From contig CAZWMT010000030.1 in NCBI GenBank assembly GCA_964635055.1, forward strand, positions 1 to 64,000: 64,000 bases of DNA, in the 5' to 3' direction. Of the stretch, positions 41,148 through 50,066 are shown piece by piece (positions within the stretch are counted from its first letter, which is position 1; each line of letters begins with the position of its first letter). The translations under genes were made by a program, and so were the position numbers. The DNA comes from JAEUJM01 sp964635055 (lineage in GTDB: Bacteria; Actinomycetota; Acidimicrobiia; Acidimicrobiales; DATDAH01). The notes beneath the pieces were generated by a model, which was given only the letters and a program-made list of their open reading frames with translations, made no database searches and had not been told where the DNA came from.

Positions 41148-42031
41148 CCGCGGCGAAACCCCAGATCGACGGTCTGGCCGTGATCGACAAGGAGGCCGGG
41201 TGGACCTCCCACGACGTGGTGGCCAAGGCCCGCGGCATCGTCGGCCAGAAACGGGTGGGCCACTCGGGCACGCTCGACCCGGACGCCACGGGGGTGCTGC
41301 TCCTGGGGTTCGGGAAGGTCACCCGCTTGTTGAGCTACCTCACCGCGCTGTCGAAGTCCTACGTGGGCGAGGTGGTGCTCGGCGTCGAGACCGACACCCT
41401 CGACGCGGCCGGCCGCGTGACCGCGACCCATGACATGCGTCAGGTGACCCTCGGCGAGGCACGCGACGCAGCCGCGGTGTTCGTCGGCGACATCGAGCAG
41501 ATCCCCCCGATGGTGTCGGCGGTGAAGATCGGCGGCCGGCGCCTGCACGAGCTGGCGAGGGCGGGCGAGACGATCGAGCGCCCGCCTCGGCCGGTCACCG
41601 TGCACCGCCTCCAGATCGACGTGGCCGAGCCCGCCACCGACACCACCGCCATGGTGTTGCGCATGGAGGTGGACTGCTCGTCGGGCACCTACGTGCGCAC
41701 ACTGGCCGACGACCTGGGGCACGCGCTCGGCGGTGGTGCCCACTTGCGTGCCCTGCGTCGGACCGCGATCGGGTCGTTCGGGTTGGACGAGGCCCGCCCG
41801 CTCGAGGCCCTCGAGGTGCTGGCTCCCGCCGTGGCCATGCGGGACTACCCGAGCCTCACCGCCGGCGATGCGGTGGCGTCCCGCATCGCCCACGGTGCGG
41901 TGCTGGGCCGCGACGAACTGGGTGTGGACGCGGGTGAGGGCCCCTGGGCGGTGTTGTCCGTGACGGGCGAGCTCCTGGCGGTCTACCAGGGCCACGGTGG
42001 CGACCGGGTGAAGCCGGCGGTCGTGCTCTGA
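41144..42031 (+). CDS. truB: tRNA pseudouridine55 synthase TruB
   Basis: 295 residues from GTG 41144. Motif HSGTLDPDATG with catalytic D45, plus IDKEAGWTSHDVV, PPMVSAVKIGGRRLHELAR and SGTYVRTLADDLG. A C-terminal PUA-like domain follows. It forms pseudouridine 55 in the T loop of tRNAs. It is the last gene of the rimP operon, as the next gene has its own promoter-like hexamer. Confidence 0.97.
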   Translation: MTAAKPQIDGLAVIDKEAGWTSHDVVAKARGIVGQKRVGHSGTLDPDATGVLLLGFGKVTRLLSYLTALSKSYVGEVVLGVETDTLDAAGRVTATHDMRQVTLGEARDAAAVFVGDIEQIPPMVSAVKIGGRRLHELARAGETIERPPRPVTVHRLQIDVAEPATDTTAMVLRMEVDCSSGTYVRTLADDLGHALGGGAHLRALRRTAIGSFGLDEARPLEALEVLAPAVAMRDYPSLTAGDAVASRIAHGAVLGRDELGVDAGEGPWAVLSVTGELLAVYQGHGGDRVKPAVVL

Positions 42032-42074
42032 GCGGCGGCGACGGGAGCCCGCCGACGGCGCCGACGCGCACCGG

Positions 42075-42080
42075 TAGCCT
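42075..42080 (+). promoter_or_regulatory. -10-like hexamer of the sulfatase-type gene
   Basis: TAGCCT lies 7 bases before the GTG at 42088, without a ribosome site. Confidence 0.45.
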
Positions 42081-42087
42081 CGGGGCC

Positions 42088-44208
42088 GTGGGCCGCACGA
42101 GGTCTCGAGGCGGCGATGGCACCGCGCCGGTGAGCCTGGCGTGGCGCGGCGTCCACCTGGTCGCCCTGTCGGCCATCGCCGTCACCGAGCCCGTGCTCGA
42201 CCTGCTGGGCGGCAGCCCCACGTTCTTCGTGGCCCACACCGCGGGCCCGTTCCGGGTACTGGTGGTGTGCCTGTTGACCATCGCGGTGGTGCCGGCCGTC
42301 ATCATCAGCACCGAGGTGGTCGTCACCCTGCTGCACCGCGGCTGGGGCTGGCGCCTCCACCTGCTGCTGGTGGCGCTGCTCGGCGCGCTCATCGCCGCGC
42401 AACTGCTCGATCGGGTGCCCGGGCTCCCCAACGCGCTCGTGCTGGGTGTCGGCGCGGTCGCCGGGGCCGGATTGGCGCGGGCCTACCGGCGGCGCGAGGT
42501 GGTTCGGTCGGCGCTCTCGGCCCTGGCCCTGACCCCCGTGCTCTTCTCGGCCGTGTTCGTGTTCGGCTCGCCGGTCCATGGTCTCGTGTTCCCGCCCGAC
42601 GTGGCCGCGGCCGACGTCCGGGTGCCGGGTGACCCGCCGCCGGTGGTCGTGATGGTCCTCGACGAGCTCCCCCTCGCGTCGGTGCTCCGACCCGACGGCC
42701 GGTCGATCGACCGCGATCGGTTCCCCAACCTGGCCCGCCTGGCCGACGACGGCGTCTGGTTCCCCAACACGACCTCGGTCGCGGGGTTCACCCACGAGGC
42801 CGTTCCCGCGATCCTCACGGGCGACCGGGTGCACAGCGAGAACGTGCCACCGACCCTCGGGGGCCATCCCCGCAACCTGTTCACGCTGCTGGCCCAGGAC
42901 TACCGCATCGACGCCCACGAGCAGGTCACCAGCCTGTGCACGCCCACGTTGTGCGGCGCGGGGTCGGGGGGCACCGAACAGGTGCCGATGAGCGTGCTGC
43001 TGCAGGACCTGGCGGTCGTGTCCGGCATCGTGTCGCTGCCGTCCGGTCTCGACGGGTGGCTGCCCCCGGTCGACGACTCGTGGAGCAACTTCGGTCAGGG
43101 ATCGGCGAACCTCGACCAGGAAGCCGACCGGCTCGGGGGCGCCCGCGGCGACTTCGTCGACGACCTGGGCCGGTCCGACCGGGTCGGGGAGTTCCGCAGT
43201 GCCGTGGCGAGCATCCGGAGGCATCGGAGGCCCACGCTCACGTTCATCCACACGGTGTTCCCGCACGTGCCGTGGAGCTACCACGCCGACGGGGAGCGCT
43301 ACGCAGACCCCGGCTACCCGGGTCGCGACGGCCCGGGCGTGTGGACCACCGACTTCTCGGCCGACTTCGCCCTCCAGCGCCATCTCCTGCAGGCCGAGTT
43401 CGCGGACCAGATGCTCGGCGAGCTCCTGGATCGCCTCGACGCGACGGGCCTCTACGACGAGTCGCTCGTGGTGCTCGCCGCCGACCACGGGGTGTCGCTC
43501 GAGGTGGGCACCAACCGGCGGTTGCCCGACGACGCCACGTTGCCGGCGCTGATGCCGGTGCCCACGGTGGTGAAGCCCCCCGCGGGCTCGCACGGTGCCT
43601 TGGTCGGGCACACCGACGACCGCGTGGCGGAGACCGTGGACCTGCTGCCCACCATCGCCGACCTGCTGGGGGTCGACCTGCCCTGGCCCGTCGACGGCCA
43701 GAGCCTCTTCGGGCCGCCCCGCACGAGCACCGAACGCGAGATCTACGCCCGTGGCCACACGGTGCGCACGGATGCTCCTCGCCTCGACCTGCAACCCATC
43801 GTCGACCGGATCGACGCCACCTTCGGCCAGGGCGACGGCCTCGTCCTGTACGGCCTGGGGCCCGGGCGGCGAGCGGTCGGTCATCGCGCCCGGCGGTCGG
43901 CGGTGGCGGCGCCGCCGGGCGGGTGTTGGGACCCAGCGCCGATCGCCGCCGGGTCCGTGGGCGAGGTGACCGGCTCCATCCGCACCGACGACGAGGGCGA
44001 GGTGCCCTTCGCGGTGGTGGTCGACGGCCGGGTGGCGGGAACGTCGGTGACCTACGACGACGGCGAAGGCGACTCCCACCGGGTGGTCGCCTTGGCCGAC
44101 CCGGCGGGGTGGCAGGACGCGGGCACGATCGAGCTCTGGCGCGTCGTCGAGGCGGAGCGTGCCGAGGGCGATGGGGTGGGGCTGGTGCGACTGCCCGAGT
44201 GCAGCTGA
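42088..44208 (+). CDS. Membrane-anchored sulfatase-type alkaline phosphatase superfamily protein
   Basis: 706 residues. Four to five transmembrane helices occupy about residues 15-165, followed by an extracytoplasmic sulfatase domain: VVVMVLDELPLASVL near 185 (metal-binding Asp), TTSVAGFTHEAVPAILTGDR, HTVFPHVPWSYHADG, and LVVLAADHGVS (metal ligands D and H). The catalytic Cys/Ser-x-Pro-x-Arg signature of true sulfatases is replaced by a Thr/Ser-containing region, so a phosphoethanolamine- or phosphoglycerol-transferase or lipid phosphatase role is equally possible. A C-terminal beta domain follows. It sits between truB and an ABC system, without an obvious operon. Confidence 0.82.
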   Translation: MGRTRSRGGDGTAPVSLAWRGVHLVALSAIAVTEPVLDLLGGSPTFFVAHTAGPFRVLVVCLLTIAVVPAVIISTEVVVTLLHRGWGWRLHLLLVALLGALIAAQLLDRVPGLPNALVLGVGAVAGAGLARAYRRREVVRSALSALALTPVLFSAVFVFGSPVHGLVFPPDVAAADVRVPGDPPPVVVMVLDELPLASVLRPDGRSIDRDRFPNLARLADDGVWFPNTTSVAGFTHEAVPAILTGDRVHSENVPPTLGGHPRNLFTLLAQDYRIDAHEQVTSLCTPTLCGAGSGGTEQVPMSVLLQDLAVVSGIVSLPSGLDGWLPPVDDSWSNFGQGSANLDQEADRLGGARGDFVDDLGRSDRVGEFRSAVASIRRHRRPTLTFIHTVFPHVPWSYHADGERYADPGYPGRDGPGVWTTDFSADFALQRHLLQAEFADQMLGELLDRLDATGLYDESLVVLAADHGVSLEVGTNRRLPDDATLPALMPVPTVVKPPAGSHGALVGHTDDRVAETVDLLPTIADLLGVDLPWPVDGQSLFGPPRTSTEREIYARGHTVRTDAPRLDLQPIVDRIDATFGQGDGLVLYGLGPGRRAVGHRARRSAVAAPPGGCWDPAPIAAGSVGEVTGSIRTDDEGEVPFAVVVDGRVAGTSVTYDDGEGDSHRVVALADPAGWQDAGTIELWRVVEAERAEGDGVGLVRLPECS

Positions 44209-44259
44209 GCTGGTGCCGGCTGCCCGAGTGGGGTCGCGGCGGCTCGGCCCCGGTGCGGG

Positions 44260-44985
44260 CTACTCGAGGCGGCCGTCGAGGATGTGGGCCACCCGGTCGG
44301 CGTAGTGCACCATGCGCTCGTCGTGGGTCACCACGACCGCCGAGATCCCCCGGCCCTTCATCTCCGAGCGGATCAGCTCCATCACGGCCTCACCCAGCTT
44401 CGTGTCGAGCGCCGAGGTGGGCTCGTCGAAGAGCACCAGCGCCGGGTCGTTCATCAGGGCCCTGCCGATGGCGACGCGCTGGCGCTCGCCGCCGGACAGC
44501 TGCCCGGGCAGGTTCTTGGCCCGGTCGGTGAGCCCCAACTCGTCGAGCAGCTGGTCGGCCCGGGCCCGTGCCGCCGATCGGCGTCGCCGGCCCAGCTCGT
44601 CGACGACCAGGAGGTTCTCCCGGGCGGTCAGGAAGGGCACCAGGTTGACCGCCTGGAACACGAACCCGACCTTCTCCTGCCGGAAGGCGGTGAGCTGTCT
44701 GGCCGAGTAGCCGGTGATGTCGTCGCCGCCGACGATCACGCGGCCCTCGGTGGGCGACAGGATGCCGCCGGCGATCGAGCAGAGCGTGGTCTTGCCCGAG
44801 CCCGACGGACCCACGAGGGCCACGATCTCGTCATCGGCCACGTCGAGGGTGGCGTGGTCGAGGGCGACGACCTCGCTGTCGCCCATCCGGTACACCTTGC
44901 GGACCGCCTCCATGCGGAGGGCGAGGCCGGTGGCGCCGGTGGCGCCGTCGGCGGCCGACGGGGCGGCGGTGGGGCGTGCGGTCAT
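44260..44985 (-). CDS. ABC transporter ATP-binding protein (LolD/MacB-like class)
   Basis: 241 residues from ATG 44985. Walker A GPSGSGKTT, Q loop FVFQAVNLVPFLT, signature LSGGERQRVAIGRAL, Walker B LVLFDEPTSALD and the H loop THDERM are all present. Its start overlaps the stop of the upstream permease by 4 bases. It is of the class that powers FtsX-like permeases, moving lipids, peptides or lipoproteins, or working as a mechanotransducer. Cargo unknown. Confidence 0.95.
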   Translation of the reverse strand: MTARPTAAPSAADGATGATGLALRMEAVRKVYRMGDSEVVALDHATLDVADDEIVALVGPSGSGKTTLCSIAGGILSPTEGRVIVGGDDITGYSARQLTAFRQEKVGFVFQAVNLVPFLTARENLLVVDELGRRRRSAARARADQLLDELGLTDRAKNLPGQLSGGERQRVAIGRALMNDPALVLFDEPTSALDTKLGEAVMELIRSEMKGRGISAVVVTHDERMVHYADRVAHILDGRLE

Positions 44986-46094
44986 GTGGAGCTCCCGATG
45001 GCGGCGGCAGGGTCGACGCGCAGGACGCGTCGCAACGAGAACGAGCACCCGACCACGGACGCGAGCAGCAGGAACGCGACGCTGCTGACGACGCGCGTGG
45101 GCGTGAGCGCGAAGGGGATGGCCCCGGCCGGGATGGCCAGGTCGAGACCCACGGCGATGGTGGCGCCGATCGCCGAGGCGAGGAGCGTGACCAGGACGGC
45201 CTGCACCACCACCCCGGCGAACAGCGTGCGCGAGCGGGCGCCGATGGCCTTGAGCACCCCGTAGAGGGCCATCCGCTCGACGGTGAGCAGGGCGAAGAAC
45301 AGGGCGACCACGACCACGGCGACCACGATGGTGACCCCGATGATCTGGTTGAACACGGATCGCTGCTGCTCCACGCCGGGAAGGGCGTTGACGGCCTCGT
45401 CGACGGTGAGGCTGGCGGTGGCGCCGTCGGTGGCGGTGTCGATGCGATCGGCCAGGACCGCGGGGGCTTCGCCGTCCCCCTGGACGACGAGCGCCTGGAA
45501 CACGCCCGGGCCGACCGTGGCGTCGGGACGGTTGGCGTTCTGCACGCTCCGCCACGTGTCGGCCGACACCCACAGCGAGCCCTGCCCGGAGAAATTGGTG
45601 TCGCTGACGAACCCGATCACCTCGACGGGGGTGCGGGCGGGACCCACCAGCACCTCGGTGCCGGTGCGGATCCCCTCGTCGCGCAACACCTCGTCGGCGT
45701 AGCCCTGACCCTCGGGCGGCGGGTCGCCGACGCCGGTGGGAGCGAGCTCGTAGCCGAAGACCGCCAGGTCGGCCAGGTCGCGAGGCCCGTTGCCGGGCAC
45801 CCGACCGCCCAACAGGGCCACGCCGATGCCTCCGACCTCGGCGACGCCCGGCACGCCCTCGACCTCACGGCGCAGCTCCGGGGGGATCCGGCTCCGGAAG
45901 AACGAGTCGCGCGCGGTCGCCGAGTACACGATGACGTCGCCGTCCTGGGCCCGGACCGCGCCCGTGCTGTCGCGCAACAGCCCGTCGAGCAGGCCGCCGA
46001 GGAACATCAACAAGATCGCGATGAGCGTCAGGATGACGGTGGCGGTGGCGAAGCGGCTCGGCCGCCGGCGCAGCTCGCGCAGGGCGATCCTCAC
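44982..46094 (-). CDS. FtsX-like ABC permease, subunit 2
   Basis: 370 residues. An N-terminal helix (about 16-38), a large extracytoplasmic region (about 40-245) and three C-terminal helices (about 250-360) make the classic MacB/FtsX layout. The last cytoplasmic motif RRVLRVDPAAAI matches the family. It pairs with the next permease and the ATPase; all three genes overlap by 4 bases. Confidence 0.92.
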   Translation of the reverse strand: MRIALRELRRRPSRFATATVILTLIAILLMFLGGLLDGLLRDSTGAVRAQDGDVIVYSATARDSFFRSRIPPELRREVEGVPGVAEVGGIGVALLGGRVPGNGPRDLADLAVFGYELAPTGVGDPPPEGQGYADEVLRDEGIRTGTEVLVGPARTPVEVIGFVSDTNFSGQGSLWVSADTWRSVQNANRPDATVGPGVFQALVVQGDGEAPAVLADRIDTATDGATASLTVDEAVNALPGVEQQRSVFNQIIGVTIVVAVVVVALFFALLTVERMALYGVLKAIGARSRTLFAGVVVQAVLVTLLASAIGATIAVGLDLAIPAGAIPFALTPTRVVSSVAFLLLASVVGCSFSLRRVLRVDPAAAIGSST

Positions 46095-47212
46095 ACCTGC
46101 ACCCCCGCGCCCGTGGTGGCCTCGACCGGATCGATCCGCAGCACCCGTCGGGCCGAGAACAGCGAGCTCACCACGCCGAGCACGAGCAACAGCACGCCCC
46201 AGAACACCACCGCGCCGGTCTCGAACCGCAGCGGGATGTCGCCCACCCGTTGCACCGAGACCGGTGCGTACAGAAGCGTGCCGAGGGCGATCCCGACCGC
46301 CATCACGATCACGACCTGCACCAGCAGCGCCCGGACCAGGCGTCCCGCGGGCGCGCCGACGGCGCGGAGCAGGGTGAGCGAGTCGGCCTTCTGGAACGTG
46401 ATGATCAGGAAGAACAGTCCCGTCACCAGCGGCACGACCAGTCCGTAGAGGAGGAAGATCACCTGGAACGACTGGCGCACCTGGGCCACTCCGGGCGTCT
46501 CGTCGGCGGCGGTGTCCTTGGGCAGGGCGTCGGCGTCGGGGGCCGCTGCGTTCACGGCCTCGGACAACGTCTCGGCCGACGTGCCTTCCTGCGGCTCGAG
46601 GGCGATGGCGTTCGGCAACGGGTCGCGTGCGTCCGGGTTCACCGAGCGCACCGCGTCCACGTAGGTGTCGTAGGTCGTGAACAGGGTGGGCGTGGCCTGC
46701 AGGTTGATGTCCTCCGCCAGGCCGACGACCTCGATCTCGAGCCCACCAGGCTCGAGCCGCACCCGGTCGCCGATGGCGAAGCCCAGGTCGACGTCGGCGG
46801 CGTTGGCGACAGCCTCTCCGTCACCTCGGGGGAGACGACCGTCGGTGAGCGTCGCCGGCGAGCCCAGGCCCTCCTGCTCGTAGCCGATGACGGCCACGTC
46901 GGCCAGCTCGCCGTCCACGGTGGCGCTGAAGGTGCCCTGGCCGATCCGGCCGGCCCGGCCCACCCCCTCGGTGGCGGTGATCTGCGCCTCCACCGGCGGG
47001 GTGATGACGCTGCCTTGCAGGTTGCGGCGTCCATCGACGCTGTACACGAGCACCGGCGCCGACTGGTTGCGGATCGCGCCGACGAACGCGGTGAGCAGCC
47101 CGTCCTGCAGCGTCTGCTGGAACAGGATCAGGAAGACGAGCAGACCGATGGCGGCGGTGACCAGTGCGAAGCGCACCACCGTGCGGCGCAGCTCTTTGAG
47201 GGCCAGGAACAT
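46091..47212 (-). CDS. FtsX-like ABC permease, subunit 1
   Basis: 373 residues from ATG 47212. Same layout as its neighbour, starting MFLALKELRRTVVRFALV, with a long extracytoplasmic domain and ending RRVLRIDPVEATTG. The two permeases are similar at their ends but divergent in the outer domain, so they likely form a heterodimer. It is the first gene of the minus-strand operon, divergent from ribF. An earlier in-frame ATG was not chosen because the membrane protein begins here. Confidence 0.92.
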   Translation of the reverse strand: MFLALKELRRTVVRFALVTAAIGLLVFLILFQQTLQDGLLTAFVGAIRNQSAPVLVYSVDGRRNLQGSVITPPVEAQITATEGVGRAGRIGQGTFSATVDGELADVAVIGYEQEGLGSPATLTDGRLPRGDGEAVANAADVDLGFAIGDRVRLEPGGLEIEVVGLAEDINLQATPTLFTTYDTYVDAVRSVNPDARDPLPNAIALEPQEGTSAETLSEAVNAAAPDADALPKDTAADETPGVAQVRQSFQVIFLLYGLVVPLVTGLFFLIITFQKADSLTLLRAVGAPAGRLVRALLVQVVIVMAVGIALGTLLYAPVSVQRVGDIPLRFETGAVVFWGVLLLVLGVVSSLFSARRVLRIDPVEATTGAGVQV

Positions 47213-47315
47213 GCGGTGCGGAGTGTCGCGCGTCGCGGCGGCGCGACCATCACCGGGCGGCACCACGATCGACCGTGGAACCGGACCGGGTGGCCGCGGC
47301 GACACGGAACCCGAT

Positions 47316-47321
47316 TAGCCT
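47316..47321 (+). promoter_or_regulatory. -10-like hexamer of ribF
   Basis: TAGCCT lies 7 bases before GTG 47329. This supports 47329 over GTG 47275, which would lie upstream of the promoter. Confidence 0.5.
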
Positions 47322-47328
47322 CGGCTCG

Positions 47329-48267
47329 GTGGACGTGTGGCACGACGACGAGGCGTTCCCGCGGCCGGCGGAGGGCTCGGCAGTCACCATCGGTGCCTAC
47401 GACGGCGTCCATCGCGGTCACCAGTTGGTGATCGGCGAGGTGCGCCGCTGCGCCCGCGAGCAGGGGTTGCGATCGGTGGTGGTCACCTTCGACCGTCACC
47501 CCGCCAGCGTGGTGCGGCCCGAGTCGGCGCCGAAGCAGCTGACCGACCCCGAGCAGGAGCTCGAGCTGTTGGCCCGCACCGGCGTCGACGCCACCCTGGT
47601 GATCCACTTCGACGAGGCCCGATCCAAGGAGCCCGCCGAGGAGTTCGTGCACGAGATCCTGGTCGGCGCGCTCAACGCCAAGACCATCGTGGTGGGCGAG
47701 GACTTCCACTTCGGGCACCAGCGACGGGGCAACAACGCGCTGCTGGCCACGATGGGCGCCGAGCTGGGCTTCACCGTGGACGGCATCGACCTGTTGCAGG
47801 CGGGCCCCGAGGGAGCGGTGTCGTCCACCGCCATCCGCGCCGCGCTGGCGGCCGGCGACCTCCATGCCGCGCACGCGATGCTCGGCCGGTCCCACGAGGT
47901 GCGCGGGGTGGTGGGCCACGGCGACGCCCGGGCGCGCGATCTGGGGTTCCGCACCGCCAACGTGGCCATCGCCGACGACGTGCTGTTGCCCGCCGACGGC
48001 ATCTACGCCGCGTGGTACGAGCGGCCCGATCGGAGCGTGCACCCGGCGGCGGTCTCGCTCGGGCGACGGCCCACGTTCTACGAGTTCGCCGACACCTCGC
48101 TGCTCGAGGCCCACCTGCTCGACTTCCAGGGCGACCTGTACGGCGAGGCGGCGAGGGTCCGCTTCGTCGAGCGGCTCCGCGACGAGGTGAAGTTCGACAG
48201 CATCGACGATCTGGTGGCCCAGATGGGGCGCGACTGCGCCCGGGCCCGGGACGTGCTGGGTGCCTGA
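47329..48267 (+). CDS. ribF: Bifunctional riboflavin kinase / FAD synthetase
   Basis: 312 residues from GTG 47329. The nucleotidyl-transferase half has TIGAYDGVHRGHQLVI (H-x-x-H-type), FDRHPASV and VVGEDFHFGHQRRGN. The kinase half has GDARARDLGFRTANV, GIYAAW and LLDFQGDLYG. It makes FMN and then FAD. The start is fixed by the promoter-like hexamer and normal family length. Overlaps the hydrolase gene by 8 bases. Confidence 0.95.
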   Translation: MDVWHDDEAFPRPAEGSAVTIGAYDGVHRGHQLVIGEVRRCAREQGLRSVVVTFDRHPASVVRPESAPKQLTDPEQELELLARTGVDATLVIHFDEARSKEPAEEFVHEILVGALNAKTIVVGEDFHFGHQRRGNNALLATMGAELGFTVDGIDLLQAGPEGAVSSTAIRAALAAGDLHAAHAMLGRSHEVRGVVGHGDARARDLGFRTANVAIADDVLLPADGIYAAWYERPDRSVHPAAVSLGRRPTFYEFADTSLLEAHLLDFQGDLYGEAARVRFVERLRDEVKFDSIDDLVAQMGRDCARARDVLGA

Positions 48268-49438
48268 CCGCGCACCTCCGGGAAGCGTCCATCCCGACGC
48301 CGTCGTCGACGATGCCGGCGTTCGTTGGGCCGGTGAGGTGGAGCCCCTCACCGGGCCCATCACCCAGCCCCTGCGTGAGGGGATCGAGCCGGCCCGGATC
48401 GGGTCGGCGGCCCGGCTGGCGCGCCACCGCATCCGCCTCTCCGACGGCCACGAGGTGGGCCTGGCCGTGTGTGGTCGCGGGATACCACTGGTCGTGGTGC
48501 ACGGCTTCTCCGCCGAGGGCCTCCTGTACGCACAGACGCTGTCGCGCCTCGTGTCGATGGGCTACAAGGTCATCGCCATCGACACCGCCGGCCACGGTGG
48601 CACGCAGGGCCTGCCGCGCGGCGGCGGCGACCTCGCCGGCTACAGCGAGTTACTGGGTCGGGCGATACGCGAGCTCGGCATCCGCCGGGCGGTGTTGGCG
48701 GGGCACTCGATGGGTGGGCGGCTCGTGGTGGAGTTGGCCGCCGACCAGCCCGACCTGGCGATCGCCGTCATCCTGCTCGACGCCATCGTGGGCGACACCT
48801 GGGACCGGATGGTGAACGTGTTCCGCGTCATGCCGCCACTGCTCGGCCTCGTCGGCGCCGCCTTGGCCGTCGACAGCCTCTCCACCGCGCCCCTTTTCAA
48901 GGACCGCAGCCAGGCGATGAAGCTCGCCCGACTGGCCATCCCGGTCGGTGCGGGAATCGCCCGCCACCCGTGGCAACTCCTCGGGCCCAGTGTGTCGATC
49001 CTGCGCTCGCGGGGCAGCGGCCACCTGCTCGACAAGCTGGCCGAGGAACGGGTGCCCGTCATCGCGATCCACGGGGACAAGGACGTGGCGGTACCCATCG
49101 CCACCGCCAAGGAGGCGGCCAAGCGGGCCCACGGCCACTTCGTGGTGGTGCGCGACGCCAGTCACTCGTGGCTCCTGAAGGACCCGGAGACGCTGCCGGC
49201 CATCATCTACGAGCTGCTGGGTGACGGCCTGGGCTCGGCGCAGCGGCGCGCGCTGCGGGCGGCCGGCCTGGCGCCCGGTCTCGCCGACGAGGACGCGGTC
49301 GAGGGGGCGCTGTACGACCCCGACGCCCTGGTGCTGCAGCTCACCCCCGAATTCGTGGCGCCCACCCCCGCCGACCGCAAGAAGGTGCATCCCCGTCGCC
49401 CCCGCTACCGCTGGACGGTCCACCCACCCCTCCACTGA
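48260..49438 (+). CDS. Alpha/beta-hydrolase
   Basis: 392 residues. Oxyanion segment VVVHGFSAEG near 80, nucleophile elbow AGHSMGGR near 148 (Ser), acid in IHGDKDVAVP and His in RDASHSWL near 295. The fold ends around 325, and an extra 70-residue tail ends in a basic stretch. It overlaps ribF, so the two are co-transcribed, but no functional link is known. Possible esterase, lipase or epoxide hydrolase; substrate cannot be told. Confidence 0.88.
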   Translation: MPDRAPPGSVHPDAVVDDAGVRWAGEVEPLTGPITQPLREGIEPARIGSAARLARHRIRLSDGHEVGLAVCGRGIPLVVVHGFSAEGLLYAQTLSRLVSMGYKVIAIDTAGHGGTQGLPRGGGDLAGYSELLGRAIRELGIRRAVLAGHSMGGRLVVELAADQPDLAIAVILLDAIVGDTWDRMVNVFRVMPPLLGLVGAALAVDSLSTAPLFKDRSQAMKLARLAIPVGAGIARHPWQLLGPSVSILRSRGSGHLLDKLAEERVPVIAIHGDKDVAVPIATAKEAAKRAHGHFVVVRDASHSWLLKDPETLPAIIYELLGDGLGSAQRRALRAAGLAPGLADEDAVEGALYDPDALVLQLTPEFVAPTPADRKKVHPRRPRYRWTVHPPLH

Positions 49439-49457
49439 ACGCGGGCGAGGAATCGTC

Positions 49458-49473
49458 GGGTTGTGGACAACCC
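49458..49473 (+). promoter_or_regulatory. Short palindrome upstream of rpsO
   Basis: GGGTTGT-GG-ACAACCC, followed by TACGGT about 3 bases later (49477-49482) as a possible -10. It lies about 120 bases before the rpsO ATG. A role as rpsO promoter/operator is inferred only. Confidence 0.3.
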
Positions 49474-49595
49474 TGGTACGGTGTGTGCGTTGCACCGAGC
49501 GCCACAGCGCGCCGTGCCTGCTTCCGGTTACGCACTTGCGGACCACGAGGCCGGGTAGCACACCCACCCACTGAAGAAAGCACAACCACATTTCC

Positions 49596-49871
49596 ATGCC
49601 TGACAGCACGGGCCTTCCCCCGAAGGCCGACACGATTGCCGACAACCGTCTCCACGAGACCGACACCGGCTCTCCCGAGGTCCAGGTGGCGCTGCTCACC
49701 GAGCGCATCAACCACCTCACCGAGCACCTCAAGACCCACAAGAAGGACCACCACAGCCGCCGCGGCCTGCTCATGCTGGTCGGCCGGCGCCGCCGGTTGC
49801 TCGACTACGTGAAGCGCAACGACGTCGAGCGCTACCGCGCCCTCATCGCGAAGCTGGGTCTGCGCCGCTAG
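49596..49871 (+). CDS. rpsO: 30S ribosomal protein uS15
   Basis: 91 residues. Core signature TDTGSPEVQVALLTERINHL, HKKDHHSRRGLLMLVGRRRR and YRALIAKLGLRR. It is an early 16S rRNA binder. Gene order rpsO-pnp is universal. No classical ribosome site precedes the ATG. Confidence 0.98.
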   Translation: MPDSTGLPPKADTIADNRLHETDTGSPEVQVALLTERINHLTEHLKTHKKDHHSRRGLLMLVGRRRRLLDYVKRNDVERYRALIAKLGLRR

Positions 49872-49965
49872 CGCGGCCGGCCTTCCGCGACCAGATCTGA
49901 CATCCAGCGGGCTCCGCCCCGCGAGCAACACCACAACACAACCCACGCGGCGTGCTGGTCAGCTG

Positions 49966-50012
49966 CCAGTGGCCGGTCGCCCGATCTCATTCATCGGGCG
50001 ATCGACCACTGG
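49966..50012 (+). promoter_or_regulatory. Long hairpin in the rpsO-pnp intergenic RNA
   Basis: The arms 49966-49985 and 49993-50012 pair over 20 positions with one C-A mismatch and one G-U pair, closing a 7-base loop CTCATTC. It lies 54 bases before the pnp start. In E. coli and Streptomyces a hairpin at this place is cut by RNase III as part of pnp autoregulation. Confidence 0.75.
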
Positions 50013-50066
50013 GAACTGGCCCCGCCGCTCGACCGGGGCCACAAGGGCCCCGAGAGGAGGCATCCC

